Assembly: GCA_015060965.1 (NCBI GenBank)
Contig: SUXN01000006.1
Span: 1 to 64,000 of the forward strand
Reading direction: 5' to 3'
Length of the DNA stretch: 64,000 bases
Source of the DNA: Bacteroidales bacterium
GTDB taxonomy: Bacteria > Bacteroidota > Bacteroidia > Bacteroidales > Bacteroidaceae
Of the stretch, positions 27,906-37,373 are shown one piece after another (the stretch's first letter is position 1; the number at the start of each line of letters is the position of its first letter). The notes under the pieces were generated by a model. That model made no database searches and was not told the DNA's origin. It was given only the letters and a program-made list of their open reading frames with translations. The position numbers and the translations under genes are program-made.

Positions 27906-29120
27906 TCATATTGTCACTTTCTCAAGTATGCCGCTCAGGGCAGCAATGGCAATGCCATAGTTTGTTATGGGAACGCCCTGTGCCTTTGCCTGGCGAACGC
28001 GCGACATCACCGTGCGTCGGTTGAACATACAGGCTCCGCAATGGATGACAATATCATACCCTGCAAGGTCGGCAGGAAAGTCGTTGCCCGAGACAATGTC
28101 AATACGTACTCCCTCACCCAGTTTATTACGCAGCAGACGGGGGAGCTTCACACGCCCGATGTCCTCGTTCTGAGGTATGTGGCTACAAGCCTCGGCAATG
28201 AGGATACTACCGTCTGTCGGCATTGAACGGAGTGCAGCTACACCTGCCAAAAAAGCCTCGATATCACCTTTATGACGTGCCATAAGTACAGAAAAAGAGG
28301 TAAGATGCGTTCCGGCAGGAGTGAGCTTCTCAACCTGGGCAAACACCTGCGAGTCCGTTATTATGAGCCGTGGTGGGGCCACAAGCGAAGCAAGCAACTG
28401 CGGCAACTCCTCTGGTGCACAGCATAGCGGTATGCAATGTTTGTCAAGGAGGTTGCGCAGCGTCTGTACCTGCGGTTGTATGATGCGCCCTTTGGGAGCG
28501 GAGCTGTCCTGTGGCATTACAAGCACCACAATATCGCCCTTTTTTACCAACGTATATGTTATATCGTCAAGATTCTCATCCTGCCTGCAGCACTGCGCCA
28601 TCTTCTCGAGCAGTGCCTCTCGCCCCTCACCTGTAACTGCCGAAAAAGGGATAATTACATCAGCAAAAGCTCTCTTCCATTCTTTAACACGCAGCCCGCT
28701 ACCCTCGCTGTCACATTTACTTGCGACAAGGATAACAGGCAACTGCTGCGCTGTCATATTATCGTACCACTCCTTCTCGAGCGAAGCATCATTAGGGTCT
28801 CCAAGCATTATCACGGCAAGGTCGGTGCGGGCAAGTACCCTGCGCGCTGCATCCACGCGCATTGCACCGAGCGCACCCTCATCGTCAAAGCCGGCAGTGT
28901 CGCCGATGACTGCGGCACCGATACCCGGCAGTTCGATATTCTTCCACACTGTATCGGTTGTTGTACCTGCGACATCGGACACAATGGATACACTCTGCCC
29001 TGCAAGGCAATTGACGAGCGAGGATTTACCTGTATTACGTCTGCCGAAAACGGCTATATGATAACGGTTGGAGCGTGGTGTTTCAGTCATAAAATCATAT
29101 ATATTACATCTGTAAATCAC
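27906..29120 (-). CDS. hydF: [FeFe] hydrogenase H-cluster maturation GTPase HydF
   Basis: A 404-residue scaffold protein on which the two-iron subcluster is assembled before transfer to the hydrogenase. The N-terminal GTPase has G1 GRRNTGKSS, G3 DTAGFDD and G4 SKCD. The C-terminal iron-sulfur domain has CSH (CxH) and, about 50 residues later, HCGAC (HCxxC), the ligand set typical of HydF. It lies 14 bases after hydG. Length and motifs are normal. Confidence 0.96.
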   Translation of the reverse strand: MIYRCNIYDFMTETPRSNRYHIAVFGRRNTGKSSLVNCLAGQSVSIVSDVAGTTTDTVWKNIELPGIGAAVIGDTAGFDDEGALGAMRVDAARRVLARTDLAVIMLGDPNDASLEKEWYDNMTAQQLPVILVASKCDSEGSGLRVKEWKRAFADVIIPFSAVTGEGREALLEKMAQCCRQDENLDDITYTLVKKGDIVVLVMPQDSSAPKGRIIQPQVQTLRNLLDKHCIPLCCAPEELPQLLASLVAPPRLIITDSQVFAQVEKLTPAGTHLTSFSVLMARHKGDIEAFLAGVAALRSMPTDGSILIAEACSHIPQNEDIGRVKLPRLLRNKLGEGVRIDIVSGNDFPADLAGYDIVIHCGACMFNRRTVMSRVRQAKAQGVPITNYGIAIAALSGILEKVTI

Positions 29121-29134
29121 TTATAAAAGGAGAT

Positions 29135-30559
29135 TCAGAACCTGAAATCCCTTTCACCATTGTCAATCTTTGAAAGATACTCTGTAGTCTTTTCCCTGAC
29201 GCGTTCGTTGGGGACATCGTTCAACAGACGCCTTATCATAGCCTCACCCTTTTCGCGTGTTGCGGGTGATGCGTAGTCGCGGATATACTCCTTTAGCGTG
29301 ATTAGGGCATTGGGCAGGCAACAGTTTGATATCTGGCCGTTCTTTAGCAGTGTCATGAAGCGGTCTCCGGTGCGTCCTTCGCGATAACAGGCCGTACAGA
29401 AACTCGGGATGTGGTCAAGGTCGAGCAACCACCCCACCACTTCATCGAGCGAACGGTGGTCGGCAATATCGAACTGTGCAGAGTTCTCGTCGGGCAGTTC
29501 TTCGCTCACGTAACCGCCTACACTTGTACGCGAACCTCCACTGATTTGGGAAATGCCTATTTCGAGTAACCTTTCACGGCTCTTCTGGCTCTCGCGGGTG
29601 GATATAATCATGCCGGTATAAGGGACAGCTATGCGTATTATGGCGACAATCTTGTAGAAGATGTCATCGGGCACCGCGTTCTTGAAATCTGCCGTATCGA
29701 CATCATCGGCCTTGCACAGACGAGGCACACTGATGGTGTGCGGCCCCACGCCGTAGGTAGCCTCAAGATGCTCGGCATGCATAAGCAGGCCTACAAAATC
29801 ATAACGGTAGGTCTCGAGGCCGAAGAGCACCCCGATGCCCACATCATCTATGCCGCCCTGCATGGCGCGGTCCATAGCCTCGGTGTGCCACGCATAATCG
29901 CTCTTGGGGCCTGTAGGATGCAAGGCCTCATAGTTTTCTTTGTTATACGTCTCCTGGAAAAGGATATATGTGCCGATGCCTGCGTCGCGCAAGCGGCGGT
30001 AGTTCTCGACCGTGGTAGCCGCGATGTTCACGTTGACACGACGTATGGCGCCGTTCTTGTGCTTAATGCTGTAAATGGTATTTATGCTCTCAAGGATATA
30101 CTCGATGGGATTCTTGAGCGGATGCTCACCGGCCTCGAGCGCCAGACGCTTGTGGCCCATATCCTGCAATGCAATGACCTCGGCACGTATCTCTTCCTGT
30201 GTCAGTTTCTTGCGGTGTATGGTCTTGTTCTTTGCATGGTAAGGGCAATAGACACAGCCGTTGACACAGTAGTTCGAGAGGTACAACGGCGCAAACATAA
30301 CGATGCGGTTGCCATAGAACCTGTGTTTTATTTCGTTTGCAAGCGAGAAGATACGCTCCGTCACCTCCGGGTCATTACACTCTAACAGAAGAGCTGCCTC
30401 GCGGTGGCTGAGACCTTTGGCTTCGGCAGCTTTTGCCATGATGCCATCAATGAGTGAACGGTTGCAACTGTTGGCGCGCGCATATTCCATAGTGGAACGT
30501 ATCTCGCTGTCGCTGATGAATTCAGTTGCTGTTGTTGATTTTGGGTTATACATATTCAA
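29135..30559 (-). CDS. hydG: [FeFe] hydrogenase H-cluster radical SAM maturase HydG
   Basis: A 474-residue radical SAM tyrosine lyase that makes the CO and CN- ligands of the H-cluster. The radical SAM cluster motif is CVNGCVYC (Cx3Cx2C, near residue 95). The C-terminal region has FCTACYREGRTGDRFM, whose CxxC and later NCC lie in the second (dangler) cluster region. It is related to ThiH, but the C terminus and the hydE/hydF context fix it as HydG. It follows hydE after 66 bases and precedes hydF after 14. Confidence 0.96.
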   Translation of the reverse strand: MNMYNPKSTTATEFISDSEIRSTMEYARANSCNRSLIDGIMAKAAEAKGLSHREAALLLECNDPEVTERIFSLANEIKHRFYGNRIVMFAPLYLSNYCVNGCVYCPYHAKNKTIHRKKLTQEEIRAEVIALQDMGHKRLALEAGEHPLKNPIEYILESINTIYSIKHKNGAIRRVNVNIAATTVENYRRLRDAGIGTYILFQETYNKENYEALHPTGPKSDYAWHTEAMDRAMQGGIDDVGIGVLFGLETYRYDFVGLLMHAEHLEATYGVGPHTISVPRLCKADDVDTADFKNAVPDDIFYKIVAIIRIAVPYTGMIISTRESQKSRERLLEIGISQISGGSRTSVGGYVSEELPDENSAQFDIADHRSLDEVVGWLLDLDHIPSFCTACYREGRTGDRFMTLLKNGQISNCCLPNALITLKEYIRDYASPATREKGEAMIRRLLNDVPNERVREKTTEYLSKIDNGERDFRF

Positions 30560-30625
30560 TGTCTGTTTTGTTCTTATTCAAATACCCGCCGGCCTGTTGG
30601 AGTGTCCGACGGCGAAGAGGCTGTT

Positions 30626-31690
30626 TCAAACACTACCGGAAGAGTCATAGTCTCCACGGGAGAGGTCTACGCGATAGCCTATTTTCTCTAATCTGCGGAC
30701 AAGATTGTCGAACTGTTCGGCCGACTCGCTCTCTGTGACCTTTTTATTGTCATATATAGTATATTTGTTTCTTGCATCAAGCGGAGTCACGTTGGGCATA
30801 ACAACGTTGGCTCCTGCCAATATGCCACGCTCTGTGCCGTCACTGCATAGCGTTGCAAGTGCCGTTGTGGCAGGAATGAGCGCACGGGGGAAACGCAGAC
30901 GCAGCAATGCTATAAGCAGAAGCGTATCCTCAACACTTCCTGACGGTTCATTGGCGAATGGAGTTCCTTTTGCAGGAATGAAAGGCCCTATACCTATCAT
31001 ATGAGGTTGCAGTTCATCAAGGAACATAAGGTCATGGACAAGATGTTCCGTTGTTTGCCCCGGAGAACCCACCATCATACCTGCCCCCACCTGATAACCG
31101 ATGCGTTTGAGTTCATACAGACAGGCCTTGCGGTTCGCTGCACTCATGCGTGAGGGATGCAGATGTGAATAGTGAGCTGCATCGGCTGTCTCATGCCGCA
31201 GGAGATATCTGTCGGCACCGGCTGCCCGCATCGCGGCATAGCCCCCGAACGGACGTTCACCCACAGAAAGGGTCACTGCCTTATCGGGATAATGCTGTTT
31301 TATCGTCATTACCACATCGGCCAGCCACTCATCACCCTGCATGGGGTCCTCACCACCCTGCAATACAAAGGTATTGAAACCGAGCCGGGCTGCCTTATGG
31401 CAGCACTCCAATATCCGTTCCTTATCAAGACGGTACCGCACGGCAAGATTATTTGGGCTACGCAACCCACAATAACGGCAACCGTTACGGCAGTATGAAC
31501 TAATCTCTATTAGAGCACGCAGGTACACCCTTCTGCCGAAATTCCGGGAGGACACATCACGCGCATACTCAAACAGCAATCCCTTGCCATCTGCTTCAAA
31601 CGACTGCAGGAGGGCACGCCACTCTGCTGCCGACACATTTTGCGGCTGCATCAAAGGGGCAACGAGAGCTTCAAACGTACTTTTCTCCAT
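30626..31690 (-). CDS. hydE: [FeFe] hydrogenase H-cluster radical SAM maturase HydE
   Basis: A 354-residue radical SAM enzyme involved in making the dithiomethylamine-containing two-iron precursor. The cluster motif is YCRNGCRYC (Cx3Cx2C, near residue 66), followed by FNTFVLQGGEDP and VGSPGQTTEHLVHDL. It is first gene of the minus-strand operon hydE-hydG-hydF-LOG and divergent from the hydrogenase itself. Confidence 0.95.
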   Translation of the reverse strand: MEKSTFEALVAPLMQPQNVSAAEWRALLQSFEADGKGLLFEYARDVSSRNFGRRVYLRALIEISSYCRNGCRYCGLRSPNNLAVRYRLDKERILECCHKAARLGFNTFVLQGGEDPMQGDEWLADVVMTIKQHYPDKAVTLSVGERPFGGYAAMRAAGADRYLLRHETADAAHYSHLHPSRMSAANRKACLYELKRIGYQVGAGMMVGSPGQTTEHLVHDLMFLDELQPHMIGIGPFIPAKGTPFANEPSGSVEDTLLLIALLRLRFPRALIPATTALATLCSDGTERGILAGANVVMPNVTPLDARNKYTIYDNKKVTESESAEQFDNLVRRLEKIGYRVDLSRGDYDSSGSV

Positions 31691-31721
31691 TTTTTTCGTT
31701 TTTTATACAGAAACATTACTG

Positions 31722-31729
31722 CAAATGTA
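31722..31729 (-). promoter_or_regulatory. -7 box TACATTTG for the hydE operon
   Basis: Minus-strand TAnnTTTG match 32 bases ahead of hydE, inside the 89-base divergent gap with the hydrogenase gene. I saw no matching box for the plus-strand gene. Confidence 0.55.
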
Positions 31730-31779
31730 GCAGAATTCAATGTTTTTTAGTTATTTTTACAGCAAAATTTAAAAGTTCA

Positions 31780-33225
31780 ATGGCATATAATAATAATGTA
31801 ATGTTTGTACGGTATAAACTTTTGAAGAAACTGGTTGCAATGTGGAAGGAAGGTGATCTTGTCGACAGGATAGACAGTGTGCCCTACAGGATGTACCCAC
31901 GTAACCAGAAACCTAAAGGAAGATGCTGTATCCACAAGGAACGTGCAGTCATCAAGTACAAGATTATGGCGATGATGGGCTTTACCATGGAGGACGAGTT
32001 CAACGAGATGGATTCTCTGCACAGCTATGCACAGCGCATGCTCAACCGCAAAGGAGTTTCTATGAACAACGGTGCAGTTCTACATGTTATGGACGAGGCC
32101 TGCTCATCGTGCGTAAAGATCAACTATGAGGTGTCGAACCTGTGCCGCGGTTGTGTTGCGCGCCCTTGCTACACAAACTGTCCCAAGGACGCCATCTACT
32201 ATGACAAGGACGGCAAGGCGCACATTGACCACGACAAGTGCATCAGTTGTGGCAAGTGTCATCAAGTATGTCCATACCATGCTATCATCTATATGCCTAT
32301 TCCCTGCGAGGAAGCTTGCCCCGTAAAGGCTATCTCAAAGGACGAGTACGGTGTAGAGCACATCGACCCCGATAAATGTATATACTGCGGCAAGTGTCTC
32401 AACGCCTGTCCGTTCGGTGCCATATTCGACAAATGCGAGGCATTTGACGTTCTCAAGGAGATGCGCGCAGGGAAAAAAGTCATTGCAATGGTGGCACCCG
32501 CGGTGCTTGCCCAGTTCGGCAAACCTATCGAGCAGGTCTACGGAGCATTCAAGAGTGTCGGTTTTGCCGATATCGTAGAGGTTGCTTACGGTGCAGAAGA
32601 GACAACACGCCGTGAGGCCGAAGAGTTACAGGAAAAGATCGAGGAAGGACAGCCATTCATGACTACAAGCTGTTGTCCTGCATACGTAAACCTTGCAAAC
32701 AAACATATCCCCGAGATTGTAAAGTATGTATCGTCAACAGGTTCACCAATGCACTATACTGCAATCTACGCAAAGGAGAAGTTCGGAGAGGACTGCGTTA
32801 CCGTATTCATCGCACCGTGTGCATCAAAGAAGGCCGAAGGCTTCAAAGACGCAAATGTTGATTACGTGCTTACATTCCGCGAGATAGATGCAATATTCCA
32901 GGGAATGGGTGTTGACATCGAGAGTTGTATGCCATACACACCGGCCGAGAGCGCTTGCAAGGACGCACATAACTTTGCAAAGACAACGGGTGTATTCACT
33001 GCCGTGAAGAACAAGATTGGCAACGAGGCACTCGAAGGTGTTGTCATTGCCGACCTCAACAAAAAGAACATCGCCATGCTCAAGGCATACGCGAAGACCG
33101 GCAAATGCCCCGGCAAGTTGGTAGAGGTGATGTCATGTCCGGGCGGTTGCATCACGGGCCCTTGCGGATGCAGCCAGGGCGGAGAAGCCACACGCCGTTT
33201 CGAGGCCGAAATGAAGAAGAAATAA
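31780..33225 (+). CDS. Monomeric [FeFe] hydrogenase, group B-like
   Basis: A 481-residue cytosolic hydrogenase. Several ferredoxin-type cysteine motifs are present: an N-terminal Cys set near 107-135, CISCGKCHQVCP and CIYCGKCLNACP. The H-cluster domain has L1 TSCCPAY, L2 APCASKKAEG and L3 EVMSCPGGCITGPCG. The L3 sequence departs from the usual MACxxGCxxGGG of group A and fits group B (B1/B3). The physiological direction of group B enzymes is poorly established. No HydB or HydC electron-transfer subunits are nearby, so ferredoxin is the likely partner. Start could also be the Met at 31801. Confidence 0.9.
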   Translation: MAYNNNVMFVRYKLLKKLVAMWKEGDLVDRIDSVPYRMYPRNQKPKGRCCIHKERAVIKYKIMAMMGFTMEDEFNEMDSLHSYAQRMLNRKGVSMNNGAVLHVMDEACSSCVKINYEVSNLCRGCVARPCYTNCPKDAIYYDKDGKAHIDHDKCISCGKCHQVCPYHAIIYMPIPCEEACPVKAISKDEYGVEHIDPDKCIYCGKCLNACPFGAIFDKCEAFDVLKEMRAGKKVIAMVAPAVLAQFGKPIEQVYGAFKSVGFADIVEVAYGAEETTRREAEELQEKIEEGQPFMTTSCCPAYVNLANKHIPEIVKYVSSTGSPMHYTAIYAKEKFGEDCVTVFIAPCASKKAEGFKDANVDYVLTFREIDAIFQGMGVDIESCMPYTPAESACKDAHNFAKTTGVFTAVKNKIGNEALEGVVIADLNKKNIAMLKAYAKTGKCPGKLVEVMSCPGGCITGPCGCSQGGEATRRFEAEMKKK

Positions 33226-33234
33226 GGATTATTC

Positions 33235-33242
33235 AGGGAGGA
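33235..33242 (+). promoter_or_regulatory. Strong Shine-Dalgarno sequence before phoH
   Basis: AGGGAGGA ends 10 bases before the ATG at 33253. Most genes in this window lack such a site, so it supports this start and suggests efficient re-initiation after the hydrogenase gene. Confidence 0.6.
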
Positions 33243-33252
33243 TATTTATTGG

Positions 33253-34206
33253 ATGATTGAGAAGAATTTCATTCTTGACGGAATTGACCTTGTAGGGTTC
33301 TACGGCGCCGGCAACGTGCATCTGCAGATGCTCAAGAAGTTGCACCCCAAACTGCGCATCGTAGCCCGTGACAACATAATACGCGCAATGGGTGATGAAG
33401 AGGAACTTGAACGTTTCGGCAATGTCATCGGCCTGCTCAAGGCCTATTGCAACAAATACAACAGCCTTAACGAAGAGGCCATCATAGATGCCGTAAACGG
33501 GAAGAAGGGCGACAAAGGCAGTGACAGCAACGTCATTGTATACAACATAAACGGACGCCCCATCTACCCGAGGACCGAGAACCAGTGCCGTCTGGTAGAT
33601 GAGTTCAAGAAGAATGATATGGTATTTGCCGTGGGCCCTGCAGGAACGGGAAAGACATACACCGCCATCGCGCTTGCCGTGAAGGCACTGAAGAACCGCG
33701 AGATAAGAAAAATCATACTCAGCCGCCCGGCAGTAGAAGCAGGTGAAAAGCTCGGCTTCTTGCCCGGTGATATGCGCGACAAGATAGACCCCTATCTGCA
33801 ACCGTTGTACGATGCTTTGGAAGATATGATTCCCATTTCAAAGCTAAAGGAGCATATGGACAACAATATCATACAGATTGCTCCTCTTGCATTCATGCGC
33901 GGACGTACTCTTAATGATGCGGTAGTTATCCTTGACGAGGCACAGAACACCACGCCGCAGCAGATAAAGATGTTCCTCACCCGAATGGGAACAAACACAA
34001 AGATGATAATCACCGGAGACCTCACACAGGTTGACCTTCCACAGCACCAGAACTCAGGCCTACTGCACGCACAGAGGGTGCTTAAAGGCGTACAGGGAAT
34101 TGGCTTTGTAACACTCAACAAGAAAGACATCGTACGCCACAGGCTTGTTACACGCATAGTGGAGGCATACGAGAGACACGAACAAGCCAACAATGACAAG
34201 AAATGA
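33253..34206 (+). CDS. PhoH family ATPase (PhoH-like, RNA-associated)
   Basis: A 317-residue cytosolic P-loop ATPase. Walker A is GPAGTGKTYTA (near residue 130) and Walker B is VVILDEAQNTTP (near 225), the PhoH signature. The N-terminal region resembles the short extension of PhoH/YbeZ proteins, which associate with the RNase YbeY in many bacteria. It starts 27 bases after the hydrogenase gene and ends 17 bases before purC. Confidence 0.9.
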   Translation: MIEKNFILDGIDLVGFYGAGNVHLQMLKKLHPKLRIVARDNIIRAMGDEEELERFGNVIGLLKAYCNKYNSLNEEAIIDAVNGKKGDKGSDSNVIVYNINGRPIYPRTENQCRLVDEFKKNDMVFAVGPAGTGKTYTAIALAVKALKNREIRKIILSRPAVEAGEKLGFLPGDMRDKIDPYLQPLYDALEDMIPISKLKEHMDNNIIQIAPLAFMRGRTLNDAVVILDEAQNTTPQQIKMFLTRMGTNTKMIITGDLTQVDLPQHQNSGLLHAQRVLKGVQGIGFVTLNKKDIVRHRLVTRIVEAYERHEQANNDKK

Positions 34207-34223
34207 ATCAAAACTGAAATAAT

Positions 34224-35168
34224 ATGGCAAAAGCATTGACTAACACCGAATTCAAATTCGAGAATCAGAAAAACGTTTATCACGGAAAAGTACGTGATGT
34301 ATACACAGTTGGCGACGACAAGCTGGTAATGGTTGCGACAGACCGTATTTCGGCATTTGACGTTGTGCTGCCCAAGGGTATCCCATTTAAAGGACAGATG
34401 CTCAACCAGATTGCAGCAAAGTTCCTTGACGCTACTGCCGACATCGTCCCCAACTGGAAGTTGGCTACACCAGACCCCATGGTTACCGTGGGTGTAATGT
34501 GCGAGGGCTTCCCCATCGAGATGATTGTACGCGGTTATCTATGCGGCTCGGCTTGGCGTGCATACAAGAGCGGCGTACGCGAGATCTGCGGTGTACAGCT
34601 TCCCGAGGGTATGAAGGAGAACCAGAAGTTCCCGCAGCCTATCATCACCCCGACAACAAAAGCCGAAATCGGTGAGCACGATGCCGACATCTCAAAAGAG
34701 GAGATTCTTGCAAAGGGCCTTGCAACACCCGAGGAGTATGCACTGCTTGAGAAGTACACTCTCGCACTCTTTGCACGCGGAACAGAGATAGCGGCAAAGC
34801 GCGGACTCATACTCGTTGACACAAAGTACGAGTTCGGTAAGCACAATGGTACAATCTACCTGATGGATGAGATACATACTCCCGACAGCAGCCGTTATTT
34901 CTATTCAGAGGGCTATGAGGAGAAGTTCGAAAAGGGCGAGCCACAGAAGCAGCTCTCAAAGGAGTTCGTACGCGAGTGGCTCATGGACAACGGCTTCCAG
35001 GGCAAGGAGGGCCAGCAGGTTCCCGAGATGACCGACGAGATTGTAGAGAGCATCAGCAACCGTTACATAGAGCTTTACGAAAACATTACAGGTGAGAAGT
35101 TTGTCAAGGAGGAGTGCGATGACATCAACGCACGCATCGAGAAGAACGTAAAGGAGTATATGGGATAA
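34224..35168 (+). CDS. purC: SAICAR synthase (phosphoribosylaminoimidazole-succinocarboxamide synthase)
   Basis: A 314-residue enzyme of purine biosynthesis that joins CAIR and aspartate using ATP. Recognisable parts are KVRDVY near residue 21, [18 protein letters not shown] and the C-terminal LVDTKYEFG. It is of the longer form seen in Bacteroidetes and eukaryotes rather than the 240-residue enterobacterial form. It lies 17 bases after phoH; aroE follows after 74 bases containing a hairpin. Confidence 0.95.
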   Translation: MAKALTNTEFKFENQKNVYHGKVRDVYTVGDDKLVMVATDRISAFDVVLPKGIPFKGQMLNQIAAKFLDATADIVPNWKLATPDPMVTVGVMCEGFPIEMIVRGYLCGSAWRAYKSGVREICGVQLPEGMKENQKFPQPIITPTTKAEIGEHDADISKEEILAKGLATPEEYALLEKYTLALFARGTEIAAKRGLILVDTKYEFGKHNGTIYLMDEIHTPDSSRYFYSEGYEEKFEKGEPQKQLSKEFVREWLMDNGFQGKEGQQVPEMTDEIVESISNRYIELYENITGEKFVKEECDDINARIEKNVKEYMG

Positions 35169-35193
35169 GAACCTGTACACATTTAAGAATGGT

Positions 35194-35218
35194 TGGGGCA
35201 TCACTTGTTGGTGCCCCA
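35194..35218 (+). terminator. Hairpin between purC and aroE, possible weak terminator or attenuator
   Basis: TGGGGCA (35194-35200) pairs with TGCCCCA (35212-35218) across an 11-base loop. No clear T-run follows, so it may only reduce read-through into aroE. Confidence 0.45.
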
Positions 35219-35242
35219 TTATACATACCTAATGAGAGAAAA

Positions 35243-35992
35243 ATGAAAAAGTACGGCATAATCGGCTACCCTTTGGCTCAATCGGCGAGTCCGGCATTCT
35301 TCAACAAGAAATTTGCCGATGAAGGCATCGACGCACAGTACATCCCTTTTGAAATAGAAAGCACCGGAGAACTGCCCTGCATACTTGAAGAACACCCCGA
35401 ATTGCAGGGGTTCAATGTGACCATTCCACACAAGATTGCAATAATGCAGCACCTGGAGGGTATGAGCGACGGTGCAAAGGCCATAAACGCAGTTAACGTA
35501 GTAAAGGTAATGCGTGACGCCGACGGCAAGGCACACCTGTGGGGTTACAACAGCGATGTCATAGGATTTACACGCTCCATAGAGCCGCTACTGAAAGAGC
35601 ATCACAAAAAGGCACTTGTGCTTGGTACCGGTGGAGCCTCAAAGGCCATCATATACGCACTGGAGCAGTTGGGCATTGAATGCCTATCGGTCTCACGCAC
35701 AGCAAAAGGCAAAGCCATTGCATACAGTGACATCACACCCGAGATAATGGAAAGCCACACCGTTATTGTCAACTGTACACCTCTTGGGATGGTAGGTCAC
35801 GGCGTAGACCAGTGCCCCGACATTCCCTACCCGCTTATAAACGACAGACATCTGTTGTACGATATTGTATACAACCCCGAGAACACCCTGTTCCTGCAGA
35901 AAGGTGCTGCGCAAGGGGCCAAGACAAAAAGCGGTTATGAGATGTGGCACCTGCAGGCAATAGCCTCCTGGGAAATTTGGAACCAGAGTTAA
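35243..35992 (+). CDS. aroE: Shikimate dehydrogenase
   Basis: A 249-residue NADP-dependent enzyme of the shikimate pathway. I chose ATG 35243 because MKKYGIIGYPLAQSASP is the usual N terminus with the substrate-site SxSP motif. GFNVTIPHK carries the catalytic lysine, and VLGTGGASKAI is the nucleotide-binding loop. Length is slightly short for the family but complete. The stop codon lies inside a 30-base perfect palindrome. Confidence 0.93.
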   Translation: MKKYGIIGYPLAQSASPAFFNKKFADEGIDAQYIPFEIESTGELPCILEEHPELQGFNVTIPHKIAIMQHLEGMSDGAKAINAVNVVKVMRDADGKAHLWGYNSDVIGFTRSIEPLLKEHHKKALVLGTGGASKAIIYALEQLGIECLSVSRTAKGKAIAYSDITPEIMESHTVIVNCTPLGMVGHGVDQCPDIPYPLINDRHLLYDIVYNPENTLFLQKGAAQGAKTKSGYEMWHLQAIASWEIWNQS

Positions 35993-36005
35993 CTCTGGTT
36001 CCAAA
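35976..36005. repeat. 30-base perfect palindrome across the aroE stop codon
   Basis: Both 15-base halves are exact reverse complements with no loop (centre GTTAAC). It could fold as a hairpin in aroE mRNA or be a protein-binding site. Confidence 0.7.
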
Positions 36006-36039
36006 TTCGATAATGCACTTACTGCTAAGATAAAGACCT

Positions 36040-36099
36040 ATAACCCATATTACAACAAAAGCGAGGCAAATGCCTCGCTTTTGTTGTAATATGGGTTAT
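36040..36099. terminator. Very long perfect bidirectional terminator
   Basis: A 29-bp perfect stem (36040-36068 with 36071-36099) with a 2-base loop separates aroE from the converging lipoprotein gene, whose stop codon lies at 36101. The core AAAAGCGAGGCA gives T-tracts in both directions. Confidence 0.9.
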
Positions 36100-36100
36100 T

Positions 36101-37348
36101 TTACTCTCTGATTTCAGGGATATTTGTATAGTCACCGCGTACAATCTGGAAATCGGGATGAACACCCACGAATGCATTCTCAGCAATCTCTGTATCCTCA
36201 GGAACATACGCAATCTTGAGGTTAGGACAGTTCTCAACGCCCCATGCCTCGATCTTCTTTGTACCCGGAGCTACAATCAGCGCCTCGACACCGTCATGTC
36301 TGTAAATTGTATTCTTGTACATAGTTTCCATTGGCATAAGCTCAACACACTTCATTCCACCGGGGATGTATGTCAACTGGTAGTCACTGCCATTCTTGCG
36401 GTACACTACACCAAGATAGCTTGCAAATGCCGTATTCTCCGGATCGATATAGATATACTCAAGGTTTGGAGCATTGTATGCAAGACCTACATAAGCCTCA
36501 CCGAGAGTTGTTATATTCTTACCGATATACATTTCCTTAATGTTCGGAGAAATTTCAACAGTGGGACTCAATGATGTTACACGAAAGCCGTTTACACTGA
36601 AAGGAACCACAAAGACCTCTTCGTTGCTCTCGATCTTGCAAACATTCAGATTGTACTCGGTATAGTTGAACCACACGCCATCCTTTTTAGCAAGCACCAC
36701 ATCAAATGATGACGGCAGCAGGTGAGAATAAGCACTAGTAACCCTCATTATAAAGCTTCCGCTATTAGTAGGATCGCTCACCCACCATTTGTCGTCACAA
36801 TAAACATAGTTCCATGCATGTCCACCTACTGGGTCCAGGATGCCATTGCATACGAATGCTGGAATATCCAAGCTGTGCATCATAATAAAGAGAAGATTGG
36901 CATATCCTTGGCAAATAGCCTTATGACTCTTGAATACAGGATATGGGTCATTATCAACATATTCATAGACATATTTGATATTCTGTCGTACCCAATCGTA
37001 GCATTTCTGGTATCTTTCTTTATCTGTAGTAAGGCCGGCCGTCAATTCTTTAGCAAATGCCTGAATCTCGGCGTACTGTTCAGCGGTGATGTTCGCACGA
37101 CCGAGTGTATCGGTCATTTCCTTGATATAATCGGCAGAAACAGCTTCCAAAAGCTTACGGGCTTTTAGTATTGGTGAAGTGCTGCTACTTAACTCCTCTG
37201 ACCCGTCATCCTCTGGGAAGAGCGAACGGGTAGGCTCCTCAGGAGCAACCTCTACCGATGGGTTCATGAACATAGACTCGTCTTCGCTGCACGATGTAAA
37301 TGACAGTGCAGCGGCAAAAAGCGGCAATAGTAAAAATTTCTTCTTCAT
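36101..37348 (-). CDS. Lipoprotein with transglutaminase-like domain and BspA-like C-terminal repeats
   Basis: A 415-residue protein. ATG 37348 is chosen because it starts a lipoprotein signal peptide (KKKFLLLPLFAAALSFTSC, lipobox Cys near residue 19). A transglutaminase-like domain follows, with the triad visible as Cys in KAICQGYANL, His in GGHAWNYVY and Asp in WWVSDPTNS. The C-terminal 160 residues are LRR_5-like (NLEYIYIDPENTAFAS, NLKIAYVPEDTEIAENAF). Probably outer-membrane anchored; such domains act as proteases or peptide crosslinkers, here unknown. It begins 25 bases after the RSH gene and may be co-transcribed with it. Confidence 0.75.
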   Translation of the reverse strand: MKKKFLLLPLFAAALSFTSCSEDESMFMNPSVEVAPEEPTRSLFPEDDGSEELSSSTSPILKARKLLEAVSADYIKEMTDTLGRANITAEQYAEIQAFAKELTAGLTTDKERYQKCYDWVRQNIKYVYEYVDNDPYPVFKSHKAICQGYANLLFIMMHSLDIPAFVCNGILDPVGGHAWNYVYCDDKWWVSDPTNSGSFIMRVTSAYSHLLPSSFDVVLAKKDGVWFNYTEYNLNVCKIESNEEVFVVPFSVNGFRVTSLSPTVEISPNIKEMYIGKNITTLGEAYVGLAYNAPNLEYIYIDPENTAFASYLGVVYRKNGSDYQLTYIPGGMKCVELMPMETMYKNTIYRHDGVEALIVAPGTKKIEAWGVENCPNLKIAYVPEDTEIAENAFVGVHPDFQIVRGDYTNIPEIRE

Positions 37349-37373
37349 AGTTTTTTGATTATTTATGTTTATA

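Noticed and set aside
28321..29061. Plus-strand open frames opposite hydF (up to 246 codons)
   Set aside because: HydF has all GTPase and Fe-S motifs on the minus strand; the opposite frame is serine- and alanine-rich without motifs.
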